Shown here: positions 22,470-35,320 of the stretch, in pieces
Layout: each line of letters opens with the position of its first letter
Numbering within the stretch: position 1 is the stretch's first letter
From: Ceratotherium simum simum
Lineage: Eukaryota > Chordata > Mammalia > Perissodactyla > Rhinocerotidae
Reading direction: 5' to 3'
Assembly (NCBI RefSeq): GCF_000283155.1
Contig: NW_004454206.1
Coordinates: 16,866,334 to 16,930,333 of the forward strand
DNA length: 64,000 bases
Translations under genes and position numbers: made by a program
Notes under the pieces: model-generated
What the model saw: only the letters and a program-made list of their open reading frames with translations
Told to the model about the DNA's origin: nothing
Database searches by the model: none

Positions 22470-25400
22470 CTGTTCCTGATCCTAAGACCAACTTCATTTC
22501 CCACACCCTAATTAGTAAGACTCTCATTCTGATCCCAATAATAACAAACACATATTCATTAAGTATTCCTTTAAAAAGAGCTTATATATATCAACACTTC
22601 TATCTTTCTCAGACATAGATACACTTAAGTTATAGTACCTATCAGAATATTTATGTACTGGTCATAATGGATGTGATTATTTTGGTTCCTAAACCAGTAT
22701 TGTATAAGTATTTTATGCATATTTTAAACTTATGGATTACATGAATTCATATATATTTATTTCCCTTCAGTAGCTCCTCTTCATTTTGCAGTGGAAATAA
22801 AATAAATTAGTTTTCTCTCTTGCATCTCAATGACACCAGCTTTGAAACTCTGAAGCTTTGGTGGTGGTAGTTTATAAGGAGTGAATTTTATTAACTAAAA
22901 TTTACTTTGAAAAGAAGTAGAAGAGTACTTAAAACCACTGTTCCCATTTTTCTACTCAGCAATTTAAGCCCTCAGAGGCTCCACACTGTAGGGAACTCCA
23001 AACTGATAGCTAGGCATGTAGCCAGAAGAACATTTTGTATACCCATCTCAGTTCATTTTCATCGCCCCTAGTGACTCTATCATAATATCCACCCCCATTC
23101 TGATCTCACTTGTTAATGAGGTTGTTATTCCAATAACTATGGAATATGTGTTTCTGTAGGATTTAGCATTATCTCATTTCATTAGCAAATGTGGCTCTTG
23201 AACTTGGAGAATGAGTAAAACAACAACAACTAAGTCCTAGACCACTGTGGAAATGGCATTATTGCTAGCTAATCATCTTCAAGACAGTACATATAGTACA
23301 TCAAGAGAAAGAAACAATGTTAATATTGGCTCTTTAGCTCACTAAGAGAATCTCAGTCTTCCAAATATAGCTTCCATAGGAATAACCACTACAATAAAAT
23401 TTAAATTTTAAATGCCTCTTCATTTTTAAAATTCATGATTATACTGCTTATAAGATATTTTAAGGACAGAATCATGATTTCTCACTTTACTGGAAATAAC
23501 ACCAGTGCTTATGTGACTATACAAGTATTCTTCCTTTCCTTGTAGTAATGGGGAACAAGAATAACTCCTTGAATCACTAGGTGCTCTACATAGATCTGTA
23601 AGTGGAACATTTGCAGGTTTAATAAAGTAGAATAACTTGTGAACCTAAAGTCTACATATGACATTTTTGTTCTTAAGAACAATTCCTGTGCGAAAAAGTT
23701 TGTGTGAATTGTTGTTTTTCCAAGTTTTCTTTTTGTTCTAATCTACTATGGTTTCTTTACACAGAGAGTGGTACATCATTCTTAAGCCAGGAATATTTCA
23801 CTGCCCTTAGTTTGCCTGTTGACTTAGAAACACAGTTTTTCACACCATAACCATAGTTAAATGCTCCCATCTTGGCTGCCATCTTGGAATATGCAAATTT
23901 GTCACACCTATGTAGTTATGCATTTTATGTTTTTTATCAGACTTTTAACTTGCAATTCCTACTGTGAAAAGTCAAAGACACAGATTCTGTGAGTTTTCTC
24001 TTAAAGTTCTTACAGCAAAATATTTTGATTAGACCTTTTTGTAATTATAGTTGAGAATAATGTAATGACATGTGTGGTAGACCAGGGACTATGATGAAGC
24101 CACCATGCCATACTGACTTATTTATGTTCAACATTCACATCTCAAGTTCTGAGAAGAAGACTGGCAAATGCATCTCTTCAGGCCTACCATCCTGAGTCCC
24201 TGTGGCTTGGTTTATCAGAGAAATTTGTCAAAGAAATGCTATCTCAGAATTTGACATTGAGAAAATCAAGTATATTTCCTCTTGATAGATAAGGTGAAAT
24301 GTGATGCCACGTATTAAAATTTCATCTTCACTTTAGCAAGGAGAAGCTTTCAGCCATGTTCACACAGCTCTATCTTCCCTTACTGCTTTTCTCTTCTTAA
24401 CCCTGGTTCTAATGTTTTATTATTATTTTATTAATTTTGTTATATTTGTTATTTGTATGAGTCAACCTTAAATCCTTTCTTATATATGAGTTATAAAGAG
24501 AGAGTTTATAGTCCTTTCTTATAGAGATAAGGGATGTATGGTTAGACAGAACCATCACAAACAGGGCAGCCCTAAGAATGATTCAAAATATGTGAGGTCT
24601 CCCAACTCTGAATAAAGGAATGGTGTCTCCATAAGGAATGAAGTTTACTGCCCATAGTAGGAAGAAGAAAATTTACTGATATTTTATTAATTGTTATTAA
24701 CTGCAAATGAATTGCTCTGTGTTGGCTTCTGTTGTTTTTATGCAAATGCTATGTGTATTAAGTAAGCTTTTGATGGAGAAGAAAATACAAACAAAAAAGA
24801 TGTAATCCCTCATAAATCTGGGTTAAATATGGCACTAATGCCTGTCGTATGGAGTAACCAGGTTTTTATCTAGTTTTCAAGGCATGCAACTGTGAGGTTT
24901 AAAAGCATATGAGTTGGCCTTTAATATCTGGGAATACATCTATAAGAATGCATATTATAGTAAAGTCTCACTTATAGACTTTAAAAGTATAGTATTTATT
25001 TTTTTTAATGGAATGGTCATTGTTGGCTTTAATAGAGCTTAGAAACTAAAATAGGAATTAGTCATCTTAAAATTCCTAACCAAATTATTTGTTCAGTGCA
25101 AAATTAATTGTAAATTAGTGTTGCCAGGAGAGCTTGTGACTTAGTTCTCACGTATTCTCTCTCATTTCCTGCTTTGTTTATAAAGCTAAAAGCAAATTAC
25201 TTAGGATAGCAATGTTGAATCATGTTCCTTACCCACAGCATCTGATTGTAGATAGCACTGTATGTGTTTTAAAAGCTCCTACCTCGACTTAGGCAAATAG
25301 AACCTTCGTTTACCATGCTATTCCCATCCTGCCTTTGAAACTTCTGAAAAGGCAGTGCAAAGTAATTGTTTCAGACATCTGCTTAGCATACTTTGAAGTG

Positions 25401-27078
25401 CATATAAGTTCTTTTTCAGTTTCATTTGAACCCCAGCTGTCTTCACTGAAGTCTATAATCAATCTGAATTAAGTTGTCCTACTTCTCCTAATAAGTCTCT
25501 TATTAAGTTCTGCATCAGCCTCTTAGGGAGACTTAAAAGCTAATTCATGTACAATTGCCATTTTCTACTAATTCGTTTGTCAGCTCTCCAAATTCCAACA
25601 AAAACAATTGCAAAGACTATTAATTTGACGCTTCGTAAACAACTTATGTAAGTGTAGTATACATTGGAATCAAGCAAATGATTTAAAACAGTGGATGGGA
25701 GGAAATGAGTTGATCACATTCAACATGCTTTCTTTTTGACTGTTTCGAGATTCCTTCCACATTCAAAGCATAAAGCCGTTTATTTAATAAGAGAAACATC
25801 CTTCTGCTTTTACTTTCATAAATAAGATAATTACTGAGTGAACTTTGCTTAAAGATAGGAAAAGGCTTTAGAACAGTTGGAAAAGGAACATGTTCTTTTT
25901 ATTATTGAACTTATTTTAATTTGGACTTCTTTGTATTCCTTTGATGGACTGTGATAAAAGAAGGAGCTAGAATTGGTTACCATTGTTATTGCATTAAATT
26001 AGAATTGTACAGCTCTTCTTCTGGTCATGGGATATTTAGCAGAACGTGGATAATCAAAATGTTCAGCTAACGAGTTCGTCTGACATTATTCTACTAAAGA
26101 AGTATTTAATTAGATAATAAAAATTTCTCCAAAGAATATCATCCTTCCTACTATTTGAAAACAACCATATCAAAAACTGATCCTTTAATATGCCAGTCCT
26201 GTTTACTGAGGATTTACTCCAGAAGCTTTGTTTGTGATTAGTAGTAATTATAAATACTATTCCTCAAGAGGCTTAGGTAATAAAAGACTATTCAAAACAA
26301 AACCTTAAGTAATATGGTGTCAGCATTAATGGATCTAACAACTCAATCATTCGTTCATTTGTGATATGGTTAAAACCTATTCCCAGAGAAATCTGATCTC
26401 ATTATAGTGTGTGAATATTTAATTTATTTCATGAATAAAATTGTATTGGGAATTGTATTAATGGCATTTTAGTTTTCCTGGGAATATTATTATTTAGCGC
26501 CAAGCTGAGGGAGCAAGAATTTTTATTAGCTTGTTTGTATGTGTGCATGTACCACATTAACTAGAAACTGTTCTAAAATGTGAGTTATCTATTTAACTGA
26601 AATTCCTTATTTCTTGAGAAAATGGAAGCACACAGCCAATGTATTTTTTTATTCTCCTTTGACGTCTACCCAAGTTGTGACAAGTTTAAAGTTCACAATT
26701 CTGTTACTCTCCTACCATAAGCACGAGGAATGATTTAAGAACAAATAACCCAAGGAGTGGGCTCCTGCTGTGTTCCTGTCATGCCTGGCAATTACAATTT
26801 TTAAAATTACACAGTTAACATTGGCTCCAATATTATGCCTTACACAACCTTACATTAACTAAGTTAAGCAATGGCATTGAGTAATTGTTCTCTGTAAACC
26901 AGTTTTCTGGGGATTATGGGAACAGATGTGCCTATGATACTAATGTAACCCTCTCATTTTAATGGGTCCCAAGAAGAGTAAACTTTTTCATAATAAGATC
27001 TTTTTCATACTAAAATAATATTTTTAGTTATAGTTTACATTTACTATACATTTTTCTCTCAATGGCATTTGCCAAAAG
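22470..27078. other. Repeat-poor AT-rich intronic span
   Basis: About 4.6 kb with no interspersed repeat I can recognise, unlike the flanks. No splice-supported open frame and no obvious structured RNA. It may simply be old unique intron, or it may hold conserved non-coding sequence; only alignment can tell. Confidence 0.55.
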
Positions 27079-27353
27079 CAGTGCTTCTCAAACTTTTCTA
27101 CTTCAGTTCTCGTAACCGGCGAGGAAATGAAGCCCAATATCTTCCCCTTCTGCCTACTTGCCTCCTTTTTCCATGAGCATGGAATTTCTTTGATGTTTGT
27201 TTTCTTTTTAAAGTCTCATTTCAATTTTGTGATCTTCTCCATAATATATTTGTTGTGTTTTAATATAAAGATGTATTTCTCTAAGATCTTCAGTGAAATG
27301 AATGCTCCAGTGTATACACCTATGCGTATGAAAGCATAATTTGAGAAGCACGA
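27079..27353. mobile_element. hAT-like non-autonomous DNA transposon
   Basis: Left end CAGTGCTTCTCAAACTTTT and right end TTTGAGAAGCACGA form a perfect 12-bp terminal inverted repeat (27081-27092 with 27340-27351) with hAT/Charlie-style ends. The 275-bp interior has no transposase frame. An 8-bp target duplication is not clear. Confidence 0.7.
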
Positions 27354-27574
27354 TAGGAAAAATTGCCCAATTTGTGCAGGCTTCGTCTTTTTCCATCAAC
27401 TTGTTTCTTTTCTGTACACATACACAAAGAGTAGATCCTTGCCACTTCAAATTCATCTTTTGCAGTTTTATCTGATCATTGTGATCCAAAAGGTCCATGG
27501 CTTGTAGCTCTTTGTCATTTTGAACACGTATTCTTTGAGGATTTTGTGCAGCAGTCACTTAACTAATGACTTGA

Positions 27575-28225
27575 CTAGTTGAAGGTCAGGTTCCCTGGAA
27601 GCAGCCCCTGAGAACAGGGTTCTGGGTGCACTGGATTTATAGACGGTCTGCTTTCAGGACAAGCCTGTATAGGAGTTAGGGAAGCACAATAAGGGGAAGA
27701 AAGAGCCAAGCAAGTATGCCATCTCAGGCAAAATCTAGCTTTGTATCTTGATCCATATGGAGAGAGCTCTGAAGCATAAACCACACAGCCGAGCTATCCC
27801 TTTATATGCCTGCCAGTCATCGGCTGTGGCCAGCAGTATACTACTAAATATTTATCCACTAGCTCTGAGGTGGGATGAACACTGATTTGTAGCATTTTCC
27901 AGGTGTCATGGTGTAAATACTCCCACCGTGGCTGATTCAAGCTACCAACACGATATCACTGAATGCAAAATTGAGAAGAGACACACGCAGTTGACTCTTG
28001 GGCTCTGCTCCAGCACACCACTGGCTGTGGCCCACCGCTGGGGACATGAGTTACCTCCCAGGCTAGGAGTATGTGTTACCTCTTGGGCTTGGGGGCTTCC
28101 ATCAGCAGAGGTCACCTTTCTGAAGAAGAGAAGCAGCTGTGAAACATTAGTAGCCAAAGTCACAGCAGCCGAGGGATGGATGCACAGGCCAAGAAAAGTG
28201 TCCCCTTCAACTGGTAAGCAAATCT
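27575..28225. other. Old dispersed repeat, possibly LTR, unassigned
   Basis: GGTTCCCTGGAAGCAGCCCC, CTGGATTTATAGACGGTCTG and TGCCTGCCAGTCATCGGCTG read like a common old mammalian repeat. GC content is higher than that of neighbouring intron, which is why short open frames arise on both strands. Family not assigned. Confidence 0.45.
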
Positions 28226-28571
28226 AGTAATCCACTCAGCCTTCATGTCTCAACATGGCTTTTTCAATGCTGTTTTGTCCTTGCATGTGAGATAATTCTT
28301 TAGAAATGATGAAAATTTTGTTTCTTTATGGAAGAAAGTCCATCTTCCCCCCACCCCACCTCCTAGGTACTTATTGGAATTGATAATGGAAGAGAAGAGT
28401 TAATGAGAAGTTCTAAGAAAGTGATGATTATGAATAAGAAAATGACTTTGTAAGTGACTTTGGCTTTATAGTTGTGTAATCTGTAAGTGTCTGAATTGAT
28501 CAGATATTTGTGAATTTGAGAATTCGGGTTATCCAGACATAGTCACTGAGCATGTCAAGAATTTTCTATGG

Positions 28572-28744
28572 CCGTGGTTCTCACTTTAGGGTACATCAGA
28601 ATCACCTGGAGGGCTTGTGGAAGCCCAGATTGGTGAACCCCTTCCCCAGAAGATCTGGAGCAGGGCTGAGAATCTGCATTTCTAACCAATTCCCAGGTGA
28701 TGGTGATTCTGCTCGTCCAGGGGCGAGCACTTTGAGAACCGTCA
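28572..28744 (+). mobile_element. MER5A-type hAT element
   Basis: GGTACATCAGAATCACCTGG, AGGGCTTGTGGAAGCCCAG, TGAGAATCTGCATTTCTAAC and CACTTTGAGAACC in order are diagnostic of MER5A, a short hAT-Charlie derivative. The ends are decayed, so the target duplication is not readable. Confidence 0.9.
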
Positions 28745-28749
28745 TTCAG

Positions 28750-31647
28750 TAGTGAAGCTACAGTATATGTATATAAATACATATTTTGTTTATTGTTAGT
28801 AATTCTTCAATTATAATAAATATATCATTTATTTTTTTTCTATTTATCAACATCTGGAACATTTAAATTAAAAATGAACGCAGGCACGTGGCCTCCTGTG
28901 AGAGTGATTGATAGTTTAGGTAGGAAGCATAGTTTCACTCTGAAACCTTGAAATGAATAATGGCCTACTCTTTGTGAATATCTCTTGTGAAAGACATTCA
29001 CAGTTATTTATTCCAATTTTCCTGTTGGTATTTTAATTGCACTCATACAATTTTTGAGCTGCTTCAGACGACGTACAATTCAACTTGCCTTGCGTTATTA
29101 ATACTTTAAAATTAAGATATTTAGTCACATAATTCTATCACATTTACCAATAACAACAGTTAAATTTAAAAATTCTCCTCATAATTTTCTGCCAAACATA
29201 CTGATTATAAGCAAGTACTTTATGGAGTTTCTGAAATCTAGAACATTCAGAATAGTTGAGACTATTCAACTTTTTAAAATTAAAACCTGCTTGCTAGATA
29301 TGAATAGCTAGTAGCTTATCCAAAAATTCTTACATTTTATAAATTGTCAACCCATTGAGGCTCTGTGTTCCGGGGGAAGAGGGTATATGTTTGTGTGTAG
29401 ACATGGATAAAGATATGGGGTAAAATAGGGAGAGTAACTGGGAGAAAGTGGAAAATAGTCTTAACTGCAGTAATTGGAGAAGGGGGATTTTTTTGCCAAA
29501 GGTGGTGCAAAATCCCTCTATTAAATGCCTGTGAAAAAGTTTATGGTTGTGCTATACAGTGCGTGGTATATGTAATGAGAATTATGGATAAATATAATAG
29601 AAACAAATGTCTTAAAATATGCTTTAACATTAAACAAGCAATATTCAAAGCAAACTTTCCCCCTTATTCTGGAATCCTTTTGGGGGGGATGGAAATAAAG
29701 GAAATTTTACGTTAAAAGTAATTTGATTAATGTTCAATGTAAAATTGAAATAGCTATGTATAAACCCACTCAAATCAAGTATACATTAAATAATTGAGTT
29801 AACTGAATTAGGCAGAGTCAGGGCACATTGATTTTCAATGTTTTTGAAGATTGGTCCACATATCATTATTATGTTTTTGTTTGTAAACTTCAATATTTAT
29901 TAAGTTTCCACAGCGTGTTCAGCCCTGAAATGTCAAACTCTCTTAACCAGAATGAGGCTGGAGAATCTAACACTAAGATAGATTTCTATTTTCTTTTAAA
30001 GAATTGATTTTTATGGTGAATTTTGTTTCTTCATATACTTAAGAGCCTGCCAGTCCTGTTTCAAAACACACTTGTTTTTAGAAGTCTTGTTCCTTGGGAT
30101 TCCGCATTGTTACAGCCTCAGTGGGCTCATTTGAAACTTTTCCCTATCAAATATTCAAATCCTGTCATTGTGATCTTCACATGGCATTAAGCAAGTTAGC
30201 GAAGAGGATAAAGTCAATTTATCAGCAACATATTCCAAAGTACAGTAATAAGTAGAAACTGACGTGAATGAGGGAAGTAAGCAATATATTGGTTTGTCTT
30301 TTAGAACCAATGACAAACCACCGCTGAGTTTCATTTTATTTACTTATTTTCCTACTCTGAAAACATTTTAACCCAATTTGGAGTCTGTACATTGCTGTGA
30401 ACCTAAATCCTATTGGATCTCATTAAATAATACTGTACCCATTTAATTGCCCCATAGTTTAAGGCTCTTGTCTGTCCCAAGGACAAGTAGGCTACATGCA
30501 ACAACATTTCACCTACTTCACCCACTACTTGTCAGTTGGCTGTTAGCGTCCACATATTTCTAGCAGGAACAGGGCTAAAGCCAGAGAATGGTTCATTGTT
30601 TTCAACCTACACAAACCCATACTAGAATTGCCACAAGGGTTCTCCAATATAATGGTGACTTCTGTGCATCCAAGAAAGCATAAGGTTAAAAGAAATATAA
30701 GCTAAACAAATGAGCATAAGTTCTATTGATCCTTTGGCTTGCACAGTGAATAAAATATTACCTTTGTAACCACCCTGACATTTTGTTTATAAAGGTTGAA
30801 AGAAGATGTTTTCAAGATTGTCTCCGTGTTAAAATTGCCTGGAGGTTGGGGTTGAGTGTCATGTGCAAGATGGGTCTTAATGAAATTTGGCCCACTTTGA
30901 CTTTCAAAAAACTCTTAAATTCTTAATGAAAAGATTATTTTTTTAACGATTTTAAACCCGTTTTTCAACTTAAATAGTATTCTCCTTTAGATAATCAATA
31001 CAGCATCACTCCCACGGACTTTTGAGGATACCAAGTCATATTCCTGTTCTGAAAGAGAAAAAAATATCTATTACTATTAAAGTATATATCTTTCTTTGTG
31101 GAATACCAATCACTTTTTTAAAGGGTACATTTGGCCAAAGACTTTGAATTGTTTTTTTGAAATAACATTTGAGTACATTGATTAGACAGCTTGACATTTA
31201 GACACATTTGTATAAGTAGTAATTTATTCATCATTCACATGTACTTAAGTGGACATTATCATGATAGCAGTTGTCATAACAGAACATAACAGGATATGCA
31301 TTTAGGTCTTACCTTAAGACATGACCAGGAAAATCAGAGAAGTATCTTAAAAGTTCTCAATATATGGTGAAAAAAATGAAAAACTGAGTAAACTCTTGAC
31401 TCCACTTAAGAAGCTAGATCTTTCACACATATATATATATATATACACTGAAATAAAAATAACAACCACCAATATATCTGGAGGGGCAACATTGCTTGGA
31501 AGTAAATACATAAGACGTTCTTTTCAGCCTAGGAATATGATGAAATGAAGGTGAACCATTAAAATTAAAAAATTTACCAACCCAATTTTTAAACATGCTG
31601 TTGCATAGATTTTAAGGAGGAAAATCCATTGTATGTTCATTTCATTT
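28750..31647. other. Repeat-poor AT-rich intronic span
   Basis: About 2.9 kb with no recognisable interspersed repeat. A small (AT)n tract lies at about 31426-31446. Nothing gene-like seen. Confidence 0.55.
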
Positions 31648-31662
31648 CAACATTTCACTTTA

Positions 31663-31890
31663 TTTTTTTTTTAAACTTTTTTTTTTTTAATTTTTATTTT
31701 TTTATTTTTTTTCCCCCAAAGCCCCAGTAGATAGTTATATGTCATAGTTGCACAGCCTTCTAGTTGCTGTATGTGGGACGTGGCCTCATCGTGGCCAGAG
31801 AAGCAGTGCGTCGGTGCCCACCCGGGATCCGAACCCCGGGCCGCCAGCAGTGGAGCACGTGCACTTAACCGCTAAGCCACGGGGCCAGCC
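31663..31890 (-). mobile_element. ERE SINE, antisense
   Basis: Minus-strand ERE SINE with a long T-rich tail (31663-31713) and GGGGCCAGCC head (31881-31890). Box B complement GGATCCGAACCC is present. Target-site duplication CAACATTTCACTTTA at 31648-31662 and 31891-31905, perfect over 15 bp. Confidence 0.95.
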
Positions 31891-32489
31891 CAACATTTCA
31901 CTTTAAATAGTCAAATATCTTGTTCTTTTGTTGTTCCATTTGTAAGAAAGAAAGACATTTTGGAAAGACTAAAAACATTTATTAAACTCAGGAGCTACAA
32001 TAATCTGAAAGTAAAAGTGGATATTGAAGGGCATTTTACAATCCTTTGCAGCCTTCTTCCATTTAATTATTGTTATCTCAGCTCTTAGAAAATTTATATC
32101 CACATTTGATTCAGTTCTGCTTTAGTATTTCTAAGTTGATAACAATACATTGAATGGAAAATCAAATCAGCAAAAGTCCATTTTGTTGCAATAGTGAGTG
32201 CCTTCCCCATACAACTAAAATTAAATAAATGTGCCTAGTATAAAGCAAATTATGTGTAGCATATTACACAGGTACCGCACAGCCCTAGATTTTTCTATTA
32301 ATCATTATTCATACATGCAGAGGTAGCTTAATTTGTTTTATTGGAAAAAAAGAATCTCTTGGGAATACTATATACAATACCATACTTTGTCCTGCATTTT
32401 CTTGGTCAAAAATGTTGCATTTTATAGCTATGGATACATTTTGGCTTGGAATTTGTTTCTCTATAAGCCTGTATAATAACAGTCATCAT

Positions 32490-32640
32490 TTAAATGAAAT
32501 TATATCCATTAGAGTCAAGCTGCATGAGCATAGGAACTTGGCCTATTTTGTGCACTGCTGTATCCCTAGTGCCTGGAACATTCCCTGACATGTAATAGGA
32601 GGTCAATAATATTTTTTGGAATGAGTGAATAAACAAGCAT
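32490..32640 (+). mobile_element. L2 3' end, sense
   Basis: TTGTGCACTGCTGTATCCCT, AGTGCCTGGAACATTCCCTG and GGAATGAGTGAATAAAC are the L2 3' terminal signature in sense orientation. Confidence 0.8.
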
Positions 32641-34398
32641 GCACAAAAGCACAAGGCAAAATGCTCCCTTTCAGATGCATAAGACCTTTAGAGATTATTT
32701 TACAGATAATTTGCTCCCACTTGCCACCATCCTATCTGTAGCCATTGTTACTTCTTGCCCAATCTACAAACACTCATTGTCACTTCTTTTGCCTTTTCAA
32801 AATGGCCACAAGCTTATTTATACTGATCTACTTGAAATTTTCTAGTTGAACATGTCACACCCGGATGAACGTGCCTTTTCTGTTGTTCCCCTCTGTGGAT
32901 GACTTCAGTCACCTTATCTACTCAGGGAGTCTCTTCTGAGCTGCCTCAGCATCCTTCTTTGTGCTTTCCAAATGCCATGACACAACTTCTCTTAGCGTGA
33001 TTACATTGTTTTTTAATAACCCACTAAACTATCTCTGCTAATGACTGTGAGTCTGTTGCGAGTTCCATTTTCCCAGTGCATAGAAGATGTATACAATAGT
33101 ACATATATGCATAGTATATCATGGTATAAAATAAGTGTTTTCAAGTGAGTGGTAATTAAATCTAACTAAAAGAGTTGCTGAGAATATGCCATTCCCCTTT
33201 GCAGAAACTTTCATTATCTGCATTGCAAAGACCAGCTCATTCAAACGCACCACAATCTTGCTCCAAGAAAACACCCATGATTTGTCTTCCACAATTGTCC
33301 TGTATTTCATGCTTCAACTTATTAAAGACTATTTGCTCTTCCCCAATCACATTAAGCTTTCCTACCTCTTACCCTTTGTTTGAGCTCTGAACAAATAAAC
33401 ATCTTTCCTCCTCCCACCATGTTTCCTCTTCCTTTATCAGTTTCACGTACCCACATCCCAGTGTCTAGTTCAAGGAGACTTGACAAAGCTACATGATAGA
33501 GGAGTGAGGAAAGACAAGTTTCCCCTGGGGTGATATTAGAAATTGGCTCCAAGGATGCAGCTACCAGAGAAAGGATCTTAGTCTGTGACTCTCTCGTGGG
33601 TGAAGTTATTACCCTCTGTTATGCAGAGTCTCCCTGAACTAGACTGAATAGGACCTCATGTGACTTTGTATTCCCCATGTTGCCTGACACAATGCTTAAC
33701 TGGTTGTAGGTGGAGTAAAAGAAGCAGAAATAGACCTGTCTTTCTCATTCATCTTCACAACAGCCCTGATGTGTCCTTGTTACTATTCCCTTTTTACACA
33801 AGAGGAGATGCATGGAAAATATTTGTAAATGAACTTTTTCTTTAGTGGAAAACCCCAAAAATGAGAGAGAGGGAGGAGAGCGAGACAGAGGCAGAGATCA
33901 TTCATAATCTCAGCCCGAGCATCTATAGTCCCAATCCCTGCAAGTGCCTCTTTGGGCAAAGGAGAAAAAGGTACCTCTTTCTTTGAAGAGATCCCCAGCC
34001 CTGTGTCAAGGCTTGCCAATTGGGTAGTGGAGCCCAGTAGGATTTACCAGCCCCTTTTGGTCCCGTGGCTAGGCCACTATACAATTCCACATGGATACTC
34101 TAGTATGTAATCTTCTCATCTTTTCCTATATAAATATTTTTAATGCTTTTATTTTCTTGCCAAAATGTCCCCAGAAGATTACACTAACTGTATCACTACC
34201 AGCAGAATATATTTTCCTTAAATAGATTACTCCCCCTTTTTTCCCATTTGCTCCATTTTTATGAAAACTCCCTGGTTGGTACCAAAAATTGGAATGTTAT
34301 GTTCTTGCTCGGAGGATCAGAGATACTTCAGAAATTAGCACATGCTCCAACATAAAATAAATTAAGTAATAGAGCTAAAGAATTCAGATATGGAATGT
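32641..34398. other. Intronic DNA, mostly unassigned
   Basis: Parts near 32840-33090 may continue old L2-like sequence. A purine-rich patch lies at 33860-33900 (GAGAGAGAGGGAGGAGAGCG). Short open frames on both strands at 33119-34019 have no recognisable similarity. Confidence 0.5.
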
Positions 34399-34414
34399 AA
34401 AGGAAATGAGCAGG

Positions 34415-34636
34415 GGGCCGGCCCTGTGGCTTGGTGGTTAAGTGCGCGCGCTGCGATGCTGGTGGCCCGGGTTCGGATCCCGGGTGCGCATCGAGGCACC
34501 ACTTCTCCATTCATCCTGAGGCCGAGTCCCACATACAACAACTAGAAGGATGTGCAGCTACGACACACAACTATCCACTGGGGCTTTGGGAAAAAATAAA
34601 ATAAATAAAATCTTTAAAAAAAAAAAAAAAAAAAAA
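34415..34636 (+). mobile_element. Young ERE SINE, sense
   Basis: Complete sense copy from GGGGCCGGCCC (34415) through box A TGGCTTGGTGG (34427-34437) and box B GGTTCGGATCC (34470-34480) to an AATAAAATC tail and a long pure A run. Perfect 16-bp target-site duplication AAAGGAAATGAGCAGG at 34399-34414 and 34637-34652. It shares diagnostic bases (GCGATGCTGGTGGCCCGG, CATCGAGGCACCACTTCTCC, GAGTCCCACATACAACAACT) with the copy at 61174 but not with the others. Confidence 0.97.
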
Positions 34637-34789
34637 AAAGGAAATGAGCAGGTTTCTCTTCTTTAATTTAGGAATTCAATGTCAGGTTTCTGTAGGAAAC
34701 TATGTTTATGAAGCAATTTGAGAATAGCTGTTGGTATGAAATATAAATAATTAACACAAAAATGCCTAATTCTCTTGACTGTTTATTCT

Positions 34790-35180
34790 TTAATAAAATG
34801 TATTGAGGGATTATCATGTACTAGGTGCAGGAATATCCTGGCGAAAAAAATAATATAGAATTGCCTTAATGAAGATTAGCATCCTGAGAAGGGACAATGA
34901 ATTAATAAATAGGCAAATAAATATGCACTTATAAATTGTGATCAATGCTAAGAAGGAAAACAGGGTGCTGAGATGAGAAAAATAAGGGGAGCTTACTTTA
35001 GATAGTGCAACCAGGGATAGGCTCTCTTTAACAGTCACATTGACTGAGATCTATGGTCTATGAATAGAAGCCAGCTAGGCAGAGAGCAGGAATGTAGAAC
35101 TCCAAGCAGAAGGAACAGCACGCATGAAAAGTCTAAGTCAAGAGTAAGCTTGGTGAGTTCGAGGAATGCAGCATCTTCTA
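34790..35180 (+). repeat. Copy of the unnamed ancient repeat
   Basis: Same order of motifs as 8366-9225: ATTATCATGTACTAGGTGCA, AAATTGTGATCAATGCTAAG, GGAAAACAGGGTGCTGAGAT, GAAGGAACAGCACGCATGAA and TGGTGAGTTCGAGGAATGCA. Truncated by the MER5-type element that follows. Confidence 0.65.
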
Positions 35181-35320
35181 AGTTCTTGTTAAAAATGCCA
35201 GATTCTCAGGCCCATCCTGGACCTACTGAATCAGAAATACCAGCATGGGACCCAGCAATCTGTGTTAACAAGCCCTCCGTGTGATTATGACACACATTGT
35301 TGTTTGAGAATCATTGCCTT
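35181..35320 (-). mobile_element. MER5-type hAT fragment
   Basis: TGCCAGATTCTCAGGCCCAT, CCTACTGAATCAGAAATACC, CAATCTGTGTTAACAAGCCC and GTTTGAGAATCATTG match MER5A/B sequence. The left end is truncated; strand is the less certain part. Confidence 0.7.

Noticed and set aside
34427..34480. tRNA gene, because of good box A and box B
   Set aside because: The promoter boxes belong to a tRNA-derived SINE; no cloverleaf acceptor stem or CCA-proximal structure is present, and the unit is flanked by target duplications.
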